A stretch of DNA of 25,315 bases from Isoetes engelmannii (lineage: Eukaryota > Streptophyta > Lycopodiopsida > Isoetales > Isoetaceae), in the NCBI GenBank assembly GCA_011763485.2, contig JAANSK020162224.1, positions 1 through 25,315 on the forward strand, written 5' to 3'. The number at the start of each line of letters is the position of its first letter. The first letter of the stretch is position 1. The notes beneath the pieces were generated by a model, which searched no databases, was not told where the DNA came from, and was given only the letters and a program-made list of their open reading frames with translations. Both the position numbers and the translations under genes were made by a program. Positions 1-9,464 of this stretch are shown here, in pieces.

Positions 1-1258
1 TGGTCCCAGAGTTTCTCAATTTTCAAACCAACCAAGTCTACTTTCAGGACAACAGCAGTTTTGGCAAGACATTCAATGCTTTTTGAAATCAAAGGAGAAT
101 TTAGAGAAATACCTCTTGGAAGCATGGTAGATGTTCGATATACATGAAAGGCCTCAGCTAATTCATCATCAGTATTTTTTGGAACAACTGGTTTTGGAAT
201 TTGCTGAATGGGAATACCGGATTCATTCAGAGGAGGTAAGACTTGATTGCCTCCCGGATCCTTTGAAAGAGTGTCCCAGTTTGGAGGATAGTGACTTAGG
301 TGATGCCTTTCTTTTAAAAAATCAAATGAGTTAGAAAAGTCACCAAATTTGAGAAATGCAGATGGATTAGAATGGAAGGTAACTCAACTGTGGTAGCAGA
401 TCACCTCTTTGGTGTTCAGGAAGAAGCATGAAATTGTGAAGAAGAGGCAAAGAATTTGAATTTAGGTTTTTTAAGATATCCGGATTTTTTATTTTCGAAA
501 AAAGGGCCATTTAGGAAAAATAAGAGGGAACTGAGAAAATTTGAAGAGGATGGAGGAAAATTGATGGAGAATAAGAGCAATGAGGAAAGGATTAACTGAT
601 TTAGAGGAAAAAAGATTAAAAAGAAGCTTTAGAGAATTGATCTACCAAAATTTGCCATGTGAAAAAATTCAAAGTTGAAAAGACTCCCTGCTTCATTCTG
701 AGAATACTTTGATAGAAATCTTCTGATCAGTATCTGTCCATTCACAAAAAACTTGAAAGCTAGCTGTTGGTGTAATATTTCTTTTTCCTGTAAATTCAAG
801 CACCCAAGAATCTATGATTTCAAACTCGAATTCTTCTGTGCTTTGTATGAAGAAATACTCTGGAGTGAATAAATGATCAGGGAAGGTTTGCTTGCAAAAG
901 AAGTGGTGCCACAATTCAGAATAAGAGCATGTTAAAAAACCACAAGTTAATTTGCTTTCCTGTTTGAGAATGTGAAAAATTTAGTGTCCATGTGTAGAGT
1001 TCAGCCTGGGGATTCATATGAATAGCTAGCCCCTACCAGGCTAGCTCTTCTGGTCAATGTAAGTGGGGATCAAAGCTCAAAATTCTAGAGTTTCGAGCTT
1101 CAGAGTAGCCAAGAAATTTTTTTTAACAAAAAAGATGGGAAAAAGACAAAAATAGCAAGAAAGAAGGCGCTCCCCCATTTTTTTCTACTCTTCCCACTAG
1201 AATTCTCATACCAGATATGGAAGAGGGCTCTGCATCTACCACATCCACCAGGTTGGTC
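1..1258. other. No supportable gene; faint retroelement hints
   Basis: I see no intact gene here. On the plus strand around 374-420 a short reading (STVVADHLFGVQEEA) weakly recalls the VADHLSRL stretch at the end of the RNase H region of Ty3/gypsy elements, but stops surround it and no other retroelement motif is present. A 73-codon open stretch on the minus strand (693-914) has a protein-like composition, with many aromatic and acidic residues, but no motif I recognise. Purine-rich, AT-rich sequence fills 430-660. Confidence 0.3.
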
Positions 1259-1372
1259 TACACCGATTTTTTTTTCCACAACATATATGCTAGAATAGAC
1301 CTTACTTACATGTTGCAAGATTATCCATCCCACTAAGTCCTCCTTGATCAAACCCTAAAATGCCTGATCAGG
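1259..1372 (-). repeat. Dispersed repeat, copy 1 (inverted relative to 7052-7182)
   Basis: This stretch aligns with the reverse complement of 7052-7182. Shared landmarks are a CTAGAATAGA block, CTTACTTA followed by GATGTTG or CATGTTG, CCACTAAGT, and CTTGATCAAACCCTAAAATG. Copy 2 has about 17 extra bases in the middle. On the minus strand the block contains a donor-like GTAAGTAAGG. The element is probably a fragment of a transposon or of a duplicated exon-intron boundary. The conserved CAAACCCTAAAA contains a plant telo-box-like AAACCCTAA, which may be chance. Confidence 0.65.
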
Positions 1373-1634
1373 GTAGGGATAAATTGAAGGGGCACACTAA
1401 GCCACTTCATTTCAAGTTTTGGGTTAGAGATGGAATACCAATCATGCAGTATAAATAGAGACCTTTTGATAAGTTGTGGATGCCTGCTCAAGGGATAGAA
1501 ATATGGGAAATGGGCCCTAATGGTAAAGCACTTCTTTCCGTGGGTGAGTCACAATCAGTCCCCCCTCCAAGCATGTTAAGAATCCGAGCCAACTTGTGAA
1601 GGGGTTCTGAGATTATATAAAACACTGGCAGAAT

Positions 1635-2210
1635 GTGCGAGAGGGGAGGCATACAACTTCACTTAAAAGGGCACACTTGGAATCCCTAATCACTTATTGG
1701 AAAAAGGTAGTAGAACGTTTAGAAGCCGAGCAGCCATGTATACCAAAGTTGAGACATGGTTTCTTGCCAGTAGGTGGGATGGTTCCCAAGGTGCAAGTAG
1801 CTCCAACACAGTATGTCCCAACAAGGTGTCCAAGTGGTGGGTAGGAAGCAAGGCATCCAAGGCGAAGTGGTTTGATGTCCCTGAATGGGATGCATTCGAA
1901 GACATACAGGTAGGCTCCTTCGTGTTACTTAGGCAAGACGATGACTCCTGTCCGATTTGGTTGAGGATGGTGATCTCTGAAGTACAACCATGAAGATAGA
2001 TGGGGAGGAGTTGCATCTTGGATTCGACGTGCAATTTTGGAAGCATATTGGGAGGCATAAGAAGGGCAATTTAAAAGAATAATACTTCAACTACTGGGAG
2101 AAGAGGTGGAGGGAAAATCCAGGAGATGCGGTGAGGAGAGAATTGGTGGAGTGTATTGGTCATACTCTAGCTGTTCTGTTGCAAAAGACAAGTCACACAA
2201 GATCCCTAGG
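1635..2210 (+). pseudogene. Broken transposon-like coding remnant
   Basis: Two plus-strand frames read as one degraded protein. From about 1697 the frame gives SKWWVGSKASKAKWFDVPEW, then VGSFVLLRQDDDSCPIWLRM, and closes at a TGA at 1991-1993. The reading continues in another frame from about 1990 with GEELHLGFDVQFWKHIGRHK. After one in-frame TAA it goes on with YFNYWEKRWRENPGDAVRRE to a stop near 2218. A frameshift plus an internal stop mark it as dead. The order of a VGSFVLL...W segment, a GN.KE segment and a YFNYWEKRW segment resembles C-terminal modules often found in plant transposon-associated proteins, but I cannot name the family. The start is not defined; coding-like sequence may begin near 1660 in a third frame. 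Confidence 0.4.
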
Positions 2211-2619
2211 ATCAAAATAGACAAAGCCATGACCAACCTCCATGCTATTTCATTGTACGAGAATAATTAAAATCAGTAGTTTCAAGTAAAATTTGTGAAC
2301 TTTTGATACTCGTTGAATGGAAAAATTGATATGTGTTTACGTAGAAATTGAAAGAAAGTATCTAGAACAAATAAATGTTGTATGCTCTTAAAAGTAGCAT
2401 TTTACCACCATCAAACTTTTTTTGGGAGCAGTCCCAAAATGCCAAATGTCCTAACTTCAAGGAACTGACCCACTTGAATCAAATGGAGTTTAACTGTATT
2501 ATGAGTGCATTATGTATATATGATTTTTTTGCTAATTATCTTGAGAACTTGCCGTTTTTATTCCGTTTTTGTTTTCAGTAACTATGGTTTTGGGGCACCT
2601 CCAAGCAGCTAATATCTAA
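2211..2619. other. No gene seen
   Basis: AT-rich sequence without a convincing reading frame. Short open stretches, such as 2375-2581 on the plus strand, look random in composition (Phe/Leu/Asn-rich from T-runs). I see no RNA gene or clear repeat. Confidence 0.4.
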
Positions 2620-2830
2620 GAATGGGATGAGGCAACTGAGTTATGGGCGCAGCTGTGAAATGGAAAGGAGACTACTAGGGGTCTTTTCAATGATCTCGTA
2701 GTTGCTTGCGGAAAGAAGACACTGTACGAGCGGAAATGACAAAAGTTGGAGAACACCCACATGGAGTTGGTTGCTCTAAGAAACAGGCTTGTAGCCCTTT
2801 GGGACAACGGGAAACAATGGCCTATCTCAG
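2620..2830 (+). pseudogene. Degraded coding remnant, unknown family
   Basis: One plus-strand frame reads TELWAQL, stop, NGKETTRGLFNDLVVACGKK, TLYERK, stop, QKLENTHMELVALRNRLVAL, WDNG. Two internal stops interrupt an otherwise protein-like sequence whose last part is helix- or coiled-coil-like (a heptad-style spacing of Leu and Val in ENTHMELVALRNRLVALW). It lies downstream of the remnant at 1635-2210 on the same strand, so both may come from one decayed element. I do not recognise the family, and there is no catalytic motif. Confidence 0.3.
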
Positions 2831-3554
2831 TATTGCTATGGCTCTTGATCCCCCATGGCCGATTACTAGGATAGTGTTCCATACTAGGCGAGAATGGTTA
2901 TGGGTGAAAGCATGTTAGGATGTACCACTTTTGGAACCTGCAAAAGTACCTAGACTAGGTACTTCAGAACAGCGTACTTTCTCATTTTTCCGTTCATTAA
3001 AACTAATCCAAAAATCCAAAATAAAGGTCAAGGACACGTCAATTTCTCAAAGTTAAGATAAAGATAATGTTATTGGAAGCCAATACACAAGAATCTTAAA
3101 ACATACCTTTTATTGAGATATTATACAGGTACCCAGTACCCAGTGCTTGCTGATACTTTTTAAAGCACATCCTAAAATGCTTCCACCCGTGTATGACCAC
3201 CAATGGTGCTACATAGCGGGCATGGACCAAAAGATTCGTATAGTTTGCCAGGATGAACTTCCATAGGTGGGGCGGTACACTCTAGGATAGCCATTGGTTT
3301 CACATGGTGTATAATGGATGCTATGCTCTGAGCCCGGCTCTGTCCTGCGAGATGTGGTTGGATCATTCCAAAATGGCATATGCAGTGTTCATCAGACCAC
3401 AAACACATTTGCCGGAGTTAAACTACACCATAGTCTGTAGGCATGATGACCAGTCATTCTGTTTTCCTAACCCACATCTTGCAAACGGGTGACATCTTTC
3501 TAGACCCTAATGCAAATTTGCCACCTCAACTAGCTGAAGCTCCTCACCACGGTT
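2831..3554. other. No firm gene; weak open stretches
   Basis: Positions 3172-3408 (minus) read a 78-codon stretch containing GKLYESFGPCPLCSTIGGHT, with a CPLC pair. An overlapping plus-strand stretch of 62 codons at 3304-3492 competes with it. Neither has upstream or downstream exons I can support or a recognisable family. The remainder is AT-rich with no structure seen. Confidence 0.3.
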
Positions 3555-3574
3555 ACGTTAAAGAACACAAACTT

Positions 3575-3880
3575 GTATGTTTTGGACACACATATTTGGA
3601 CTTGTACTAGTTGTATACCTTGGACACAAATACTCTGGACATATATATGTGGCACGTATATTTTGGACTAGTATATAAAGGACGCATATATTATGGACAA
3701 GTATATAGAGGACACGTGTATTATGGAGGTGTGTATTTCCAATGTGAATGTGATGGATTATATTTTGGACACGTATATGGACACGTCTATTTCGGACACA
3801 TATATTTTGCATATTATGCAATCGAAACTCTTTGGACACGTATATTATGGATGTATATATTATGGACATATGTATTTGGG
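3575..3880. repeat. 15-bp minisatellite (GGACACGTATATTAT-like)
   Basis: An imperfect tandem array. The clearest run is 3675-3735: GGACGCATATATTAT, GGACAAGTATATAGA, GGACACGTGTATTAT, GGAGGTGTGTATTTC, each 15 bp. Looser copies extend on both sides from about 3575 to 3880. Because the unit is exactly five codons, point changes rarely add stops, and long open frames arise on both strands. On the plus strand these read as a pentapeptide pattern (G-x-V-Y-Y/F). I treat those frames as products of the repeat, not as genes. Confidence 0.8.
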
Positions 3881-3924
3881 ATGTGCGCGTAAGGGCATGT
3901 ATGTTGTGAAATGTAGTTAGTTTT

Positions 3925-4658
3925 AAACAATGGAAGCTTGTATTGCATTCAACAACCACATTTTAACACACAAACTCGAGTTTACGCACACACAAAGACT
4001 AGTATTGCATTCACGCACAAGAACTTGTATTGCATTGAACAGGAAGTTCATATAGGGCGTCAAGCCGGACATCATTTCAATCCAGTCTTCATATGTCCTC
4101 CTTGCGCGATGTAATTTCGACTCTAACCTTCTTTTCCCCTTATCTTTACCTCCATCTCTCCTCCATCGCACCCACACATGAGAGTCACTATTTCCATGTA
4201 TTTATAATGGAGCTTTTGCGTCCGTGATTATCTGTATCAACGTCGAGAGGCATGTATACTTCTCTCTCTATCTCTTCCACGTTTAGATCATTGGAGTTAT
4301 CCTCTGGCTCTTTTAAAGTTGTCATTCTGTTCATCGTCATCCTTGAAATGTGTAGGCCACATCTCAGGATTACGATGAGGACCCGTTGTCGCCCCTCTCA
4401 ATTTGTCTTCCGTGTCCTCAAAACCATCATCTCTGATGTTTGCCGTGGTTCCAAAGACCGAAAAACTCTGTTTTTCAGCGCGCTTTATTGTTGTGATTTA
4501 AGAGTCACCAATTCGAGTAATCAAACACCAACTTGTCGGCTAAAGCAATCAATTATGCGATACTGAGTGGACGTACTTGTAGGATTTCTAATTCCTCTCA
4601 CTTACACTATTTGACGAGACCAAAGATAATATAATCATTGCAAGCGTTTGCAATGTCA
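3925..4658. other. Short TTGTATTGCATTC repeats, then no gene seen
   Basis: Three copies of a motif close to CTTGTATTGCATTCA lie between 3928 and 4040 (near 3938, 3998 and 4025), so a second loose repeat follows the 15-bp array. A CT-rich stretch (4080-4170) reads KDKGKRR-type basic peptide on the minus strand but has no family signature. A 104-codon plus-strand open stretch at 4252-4566 has a Ser/Arg/Ile composition typical of a chance frame. Confidence 0.35.
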
Positions 4659-5344
4659 CTATGACTTGACCATGCACTTGCCACCATGCATATGCCTCCA
4701 TTTCGGGCTTTTCCTTATGGCTTTTATAACTTTAGCCAACTCCTCGTTTGCCCAATGACCAGTTAGATTCTGATACTCAATTAGCTCTATCAGAAGTGCC
4801 TTATAATTGGCTATATTAGGATAATATCCCTTGGTAACCTTCTTCAATGACCCCATGAGCTCCTTGCCTGCATGTTGGTCCATGTCATGGTTAGACGGGT
4901 CTAAGGCATGGTTGGCGCTGTGTATGTCTGAGTATGATTTGGCCTAACGGGTTTGAACATCAGCCAACGACTCCTTCCATTTGGAATTATCAAATGATGC
5001 ATCAAGTCCGTTGTGACTGAGAAGACCACCCTTACCTTCTTGTATTTATCACTCGACGCCTCCTTATCCTTGTACCAAAAAAAAACAAGCCTTCCTTCTT
5101 TCCAGAAACTGTGACCTCTCCATACCACTTGCAATCCTCCGGAGTCGTTAGGGGGTCTGTCTCCAAACCCTCAATGATGGAAAACGAAGTTCCTCCAGTG
5201 ATTGCAAGGGAATCAACTAAAAATGTTGTTAAATAAAGACTCAATTAAACACCTGGAAAGTATGAATCAACGGAAAAAGAGCATACCACCCGGCGGCGTT
5301 TGTTCTTGCTACCCGAATCTCCTCCAGATCGGTGCTTTTTTTAA
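4659..5344 (-). pseudogene. Broken two-exon coding remnant, unknown (probably transposon-derived)
   Basis: Read on the minus strand, 5344-5288 gives a basic, NLS-like tail (GGDSGSKNKRRRV) ending at a GTATGC donor. A short intron ends at TTTTTAG near 5224. The next exon reads SFSIIEGLETDPLTTPEDCK and KWYGEVTVSGKKEGLFFF. A run of nine T on that strand (+ 5080-5088) then shifts the frame, and it resumes as WYKDKEASSDKYKKVRVVFS through SRWLMFKPVRPNHTQTYTAP. After another frame change near 4895 it continues as HAGKELMGSLKKVTKGYYPN and ends near 4659. The continuity of protein-like sequence across frames argues for a real former gene. The family is not recognised, and similarity to repeated plant transposon proteins is only a guess. 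Confidence 0.4.
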
Positions 5345-6130
5345 AAGCATTTAGAGCTTTTCTGCGTTCATATAAATAAAAAGTTGTTCTTGTTTAAATT
5401 TGAAGTTAAAGATAATCATTGAGCTCAAAAGAGCGGGGTTGGGTACAACACGGCCTCATTTAGTTTCATATTCTAAGTAGCATTGGGAGTTCTTATCTCG
5501 TCGACCACAGAGAAGTTCGAAAGCGCTCTTGCAGCCGAAGCGCTTGCTACCATCATTAACGACGCCTGCCATGGCGCTGTGACGCGATAATCTCTAATGT
5601 TTGCTCGGATATGCCACTCGGTATATTGCGGATTGACACTGATGTTTACTGCCAGTAGTTGAGCTGATCGACTCCCAAGGAGACAAGGTAGCAGTAGGCG
5701 ACGAACTCACAGATACGGGCCGCATTCATTGTGCTGCCATGGAGCCGGGATATCGAAGAATCACTTTGCTTCAGGTCATTCAAGCAGATGCCTTGATGAT
5801 GAGGCCGACGTAAGAAGCAAGTACCTTAGGACAAGCTACCGGATCTATTATACAATGGCTTTAGCATTCTTGCAAGAAGATGTTGGCTTTTCTGTCCCTC
5901 TTATCTTTTAAAGGTTTACTTTTCTGGCCATGTACTCATAATGATGATAATGGATTCAATCGTAAAATGCATGAGGTTGATCAAAATTCTTTTTAGTTGT
6001 TTGTTTCTTTGTTGAGTATTGCTCAACATCAAGAATCTCTCGGTGTTGACCATTACTGAGCAAGGAAGCATGCCACCAGGAAAAACTTTCGAACAACTGT
6101 ATTGTCGACTAGTTTAAGTGCAGCCTGACT
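5345..6130. other. No gene seen
   Basis: The plus-strand stretches at about 5500-5580 (an Ala-rich reading, ALAAEALATIINDA) and 5729-5911 are open but have no supporting exons or family motifs. The region is less AT-rich than its surroundings between 5480 and 5860. No RNA gene or repeat was recognised. Confidence 0.35.
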
Positions 6131-6238
6131 CTCTCATCTTTTGTCGAGGACACCTGCACACAAACTGGATCTCGACCCCGATTAGGTAAAGGGGTAGGGA
6201 TCCAGTTTGGATAGAGGCACCCTCGAAAACGATGAGAG
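6131..6238. repeat. Foldback hairpin, arms about 48 bp, loop 11 nt
   Basis: The left arm, 6131-6179, pairs with the right arm, 6191-6238. Identical blocks in the aligned arms are CTCTCATC, CGAGG, CAAACTGGATC and ACCCC, with mismatches and one bulge between them (roughly 37 of 49 positions match). The loop is GATTAGGTAAA. A transcript of either strand would fold into a hairpin of about 108 nt, similar in size to a plant miRNA precursor or a short MITE. Confidence 0.7.
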
Positions 6239-6369
6239 ATTTAGGCTATCTTCAACAACCAAACAACCTTAGAAGGGTCTTAGCATCCATAGGCCAGACT
6301 ACATATTTCGAACGCCTGCACACATACTAAGCCCCTCCACTCTTCCGACCTGGAGTAACGGGATTAAGT

Positions 6370-7010
6370 ATGAGTGGGAACATTCTCGACCCACAGTCGA
6401 GAATATGGAGTCTTGGCAACGTGGATTACTCTAGACCGGCTCTGGCTAGTATTCTTGATACGCGACTCAGGAACCTTAGAGGAATTGGGCTACTATTCCC
6501 AACTCGCTTGTCCCAAACCTTAAAGTTGTTGGCTCTGGCTAGTATTCTCGACTCGCGAGTCAGGAAACTTAGAGAGATTGGGCTAGTATTCCCGACTCAC
6601 GAATCGGAAACCTAGTAGGGGTTTGGTTCTAGCCAGTATCCCCGATTTTCGAGTATGGAAGCTCTAGAGGGTCTAGTTTTGGCAAGTATTCTAGACTCAC
6701 GAGTCGGGAATCTCAAAAGGTTGTAGGTTCCGCCTAGTGTTTCTGACTCGCAGGTCGAGAATCTTAGAAGATTTGTTGCATTATCGACTCGCGAGTCAGG
6801 AAACCACGTTCGACCCTAACCCTTTTGGGGTTCCAGACTCGCGGGTTAGGCAATGGTTAGTATTCCCAACTACGGGTCGAGAATACTAGAAGGGTTGGAT
6901 ACGGCATACATTCACAGCTCGCGAGTCGAGAATGCAGCCAGGCTCAGGCTCGAGGTTTTTGATAGAACGACCCTGCTTGCATTCTCAAGTCAAGAATGCG
7001 ATTGACATCA
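6370..7010. repeat. Dyad-rich minisatellite with GACTCGCGAGTC core
   Basis: About twelve degenerate copies of a TATTC-YCGACTCGCGAGTCRRGAA-like motif are spaced roughly 30-65 bp apart, at about 6383, 6449, 6544, 6587, 6635, 6684, 6736, 6782, 6831, 6861, 6911 and 6980. The core GACTCGCGAGTC is itself a perfect 12-bp palindrome, intact near 6550, 6786 and (as GCTCGCGAGTCGAG) near 6920. A longer unit, TCTGGCTAGTATTCT, recurs 93 bp apart (6441 and 6534). The copies are CpG-rich compared with the AT-rich surroundings. The open frame within the array (6370-6615) is a by-product of the repeat. Confidence 0.75.
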
Positions 7011-7020
7011 CTGATATTGC

Positions 7021-7047
7021 AAATGCTTAGCATTTGATGACGTCATC
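7021..7047. other. Two adjacent perfect palindromes
   Basis: AAATGCTTAGCATTT (7021-7035, 6-bp arms around TTA) is followed directly by GATGACGTCATC (7036-7047, a perfect 12-bp palindrome). The second contains TGACGTCA, the classical core bound by plant bZIP (TGA/CRE-type) factors. No gene lies close enough to assign a regulatory role, so this is a motif observation only. Confidence 0.45.
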
Positions 7048-7051
7048 GTTT

Positions 7052-7182
7052 TGGTCAGGCATTTTAGGGTTTGATCAAGCAAGATTATTAGATGACTTGA
7101 AAAACTTAGTGGACTATGTAATCTAGCAACATCTAAGTAAGATCTATTCTAGAACATGTGTTGTGAAAAAGAAATCGATGTA
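7052..7182 (+). repeat. Dispersed repeat, copy 2
   Basis: This is the partner of 1259-1372 in opposite orientation. It carries the AGGCATTTTAGGGTTTGATCAAG block, then AACTTAGTGGACTATGTAATCTAGCAACATCTAAGTAAGATCTATTCTAGAACATGTGTTGTG in divergent form. The two copies differ at about one base in five or six and by one indel of about 17 bp, so the duplication is old. Confidence 0.6.
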
Positions 7183-7396
7183 GTCACTTACTTTGGTAGA
7201 GAAAATCCCAAAGAAACCATCTATGTCATCATGTGTGTGGCTAACTATCATGAAACCCACCTTCACAATCTTGAAGACCCCCAGAGCTGTTAACTATGAC
7301 ATTGCCCAAAAAATTCATCTGTTCTCGTTTTCTTTCCAGCAGTTATCCAACTGAACACATAGCTCCTTAGGAAGTTGCTTTCCACTTATTGGTGAC

Positions 7397-7860
7397 TCAA
7401 CCCATGTCCGCTTTCTTTCCACAGGCACTTTGGATGTAAGGTTGAGTTATTTGCCTTTGGTAGGCAAGAGGTTGATCATCCATCAAAGCATCAAATATTG
7501 GGGAAGATGGAGAAAACCTCCTCCCTTCTATGGCATCCTTCTCTAGTGTCCTCAAGCACTTGAAGATTGAACTCACATAGAAATTCAGATCATCCTTCCA
7601 AAGCACAAAATGCCCATATGTGCCGGTGCCATGGCCATGAGTTAGCACACCCACTAAGCTTACCTTTATCTGGAAAGCGTTTTGACAGCGCTTTGGCAAG
7701 GAATCTAGCTTTGGCAAGAATGTTTTATGTTGGTCCATCTTATCATGAATATCTACAAGTTTATCTGGGCGAATGTCTTCCATAGCCAATACATTTGCAG
7801 TCGATCCAACTTCAAGTTGATATTGGTTATGCTGGTCGGAATGAGAGGGATTAGACTTGC
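7397..7860 (-). pseudogene. Transposon-type ORF fragment (DUF7869-like region)
   Basis: An open minus-strand frame of 130 codons (7789-7397) reads MEDIRPDKLVDIHDKMDQHK, then VSLVGVLTHGHGTGTYGHFV, LWKDDLNFYVSSIFKCLRTL and EKDAIEGRRFSP. The order of a MDQHKT motif, an L-H-G-H-G motif and a LRTLE segment before a LPP-type stretch resembles the catalytic-like region of plant transposon proteins annotated as DUF7869. This comparison is from memory and unverified. Weak protein-like sequence continues upstream to about 7860, and downstream the similarity stops after FSP. There is no start context or flanking exon, so I call it a fragment rather than a gene. Confidence 0.45.
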
Positions 7861-8290
7861 AGTTCTTTGCAAACCAAAAACCTCCTCAAGCACCTCCGTA
7901 TTTGGTCAGTTGCAAGAGGACAAAAAACAACCTCCAAATTCTGTAGAAACTCACTGCGCAATTTGGGCTGGTGATTCCGTCGAACGGGATGTTTTTGATG
8001 TGATTCCGCCGGAAGTGATACCTTTCGGAAGGTATCATCAAATCCACGTTATAGCTATTCTGAGCCGTCCCATAGGGGCGTCCACGTGGCAAATTTGGCG
8101 AACAGCTGTGTGGGTGGATGCCTAGATCGCGAGAAATAATCTAAAAGGACGGCGCCTCGGCCATCTCTGTGGCGGATATGTTTGCCAAACATGTGTGGAG
8201 AATGTAGTAGATCACCAGAGCAGGGCTTGAATGAGCTGCATTTTGGTCATTCCTCATGTGCTTCAGAGCAGAGGTGTGTTTCAGTGCCCT
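7861..8290. other. No gene; short GC-richer hairpin segment
   Basis: Positions 7960-8110 are richer in G+C and contain a 22-base hairpin, TGATACCTT-TCGG-AAGGTATCA (8016-8037, 9-bp stem). A related TTCCGCCGGAA palindromic stretch lies just before it. The open frames across this interval on either strand conflict and show no family signature. The segment may be a MITE fragment, but I see no clear ends. Confidence 0.35.
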
Positions 8291-8427
8291 CATACTGCGT
8301 TTGCCCTTTTTTTTCTTTTTTTCTTTTTTTTTTTTGCATAATGTCATCTAGCAAAATTAGGCAGTATTCCTGTTTGCCCTGTACTATGTGTTTATCATAC
8401 TGCGTTTTTTTTTTTTTTTTTTTTTTC
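8291..8427. repeat. Direct repeat CATACTGCGTTT flanking T-runs
   Basis: The 12-mer CATACTGCGTTT occurs at 8291-8302 and again at 8396-8407. Each copy is followed by a long T-run (8307-8335 interrupted by C, and 8405-8426). The 105-bp spacing with matching 12-mers resembles a target-site duplication around a short retroposed insert lying in minus orientation (poly-A on the minus strand). A simple tandem duplication with T-slippage is the alternative. Lys- or Phe-only open frames here are homopolymer artefacts. Confidence 0.5.
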
Positions 8428-8796
8428 CTGGCATGAGTTTGCTTAGGTACATTTTGTACAGTCATATTTAACACATAGGCTTAGTATCTAATATACAAAA
8501 AACAATACAAAGCTGGTCTGAGTTCTGGTTGGGATGAACTGGTGAAGTGAGGTTAGCCTTGAAGCTTTAAATATTTCTAGCTTCTATACCCATCCTTCTA
8601 TGCCTTTGTCCACCTCTTTCTCTTTTTAGTTTCTACACACTCAGATTTCACATATAAAATTTTCATTGCACTGCAGTTCTACCTATTGTTTTCTTCAGCA
8701 GTTCCTCTGGGATCATGTTCTACAAGATAACCTTTTTAGTAAATAAAAAAGAGCTTACAATTTTTAGCAAAGAAAATAGAGCTTACAATTTAGAAT
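8428..8796. other. No gene seen
   Basis: AT-rich sequence with a CT-rich patch (8590-8640). The words AGCTTACAATTT recur at 8752-8763 and 8781-8792. No reading frame of interest. Confidence 0.4.
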
Positions 8797-9150
8797 CTAT
8801 TTAAGTTTTGCTATTTCCATCGTGAAATCAGTGCTATTGAAGAAAGATGCTGCACAGGAAGCATTTTTATTGCAAAAGTTCTTGCACTGTGAAGGATCTG
8901 TGGAGGCATAGCTTGTTGTTGAACATTTGTTAGAAAAGTAACTTACAGCCTTCAGTTCTTTGAAGTCAATGTTGTTATTGCCACTAGGTTCACATCCAAG
9001 TGTTAGATTGGCAGGGTCTTTTGGAACAAACGATGAGGGTCTTTTAAAAATGGTATGTGGACCAATTCTAGACATCATCTTTCCAGTAGCATATCCCAAA
9101 TTGCCATCAACTTCAATTCTGAGAAAGTTAGTCACTGCATAGGTCTACAG
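8797..9150 (-). pseudogene. G-type lectin receptor-like kinase fragment (PAN/apple region)
   Basis: The minus strand reads NFLRIEVDGNLGYATG, which recalls the FLRLDxDGNLR motif that closes the lectin region of G-type (S-domain) receptor-like kinases. It continues with PSSFVPKDPANLTLGCEP, matching the C-x-C-P-x-G-F...GCEP stretch of the EGF-like region, and then with a PAN-like segment containing FKELKAVSYFSNK, QCKNFCNKNASCAASFF and a stop at 8797. Several expected residues are changed, including a Cys to Lys in the CxCP motif. There is no lectin N-terminus upstream and no transmembrane or kinase region downstream. It is therefore a truncated ectodomain fragment, tail-adjacent to the glucanase remnant on the other strand. 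Confidence 0.55.
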
Positions 9151-9464
9151 TATAATTGGACCAAAATGTTTTTTTTTTTGCATGCTCATTCTTCTAACCA
9201 CAAGTGGCGTCATTCCAGTTATTTCTAGAGAAGTTTGGAACTCAAATATAACATTGCCTCTTCCCCGTTACTGTTGCAGATGATGACAAAAAACTGTGTG
9301 TCAGAATTTTTTACAGATTCAAGTTTTTGATCCTTGTTAGAAACACCCAGTAAGGAGTGTGACCAACATCATAGAGCACAATTCCTCTTCTTTAGGGTTT
9401 TGGCTTCTAATGTGAGCTCTTAGATTTCGAACTTAATGCTGAAGTTTCATATCTTGTCTGACAG

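Noticed and set aside
374-420. Ty3/gypsy RNase H-end motif (VADHL)
   Set aside because: A single short word in a frame with stops and no reverse transcriptase, integrase or LTR nearby.
3558-3959. 133-codon minus-strand His/Ile-rich protein
   Set aside because: Produced by the 15-bp minisatellite, whose length is a multiple of three.
6370-6615. 81-codon protein with internal repeats (LALASILDSRVRKLREIGLV)
   Set aside because: Translation of the dyad minisatellite; no start context and no continuation beyond the array.
8182-8474. Phe-rich and Lys-rich open frames
   Set aside because: They are translations of the T-runs.
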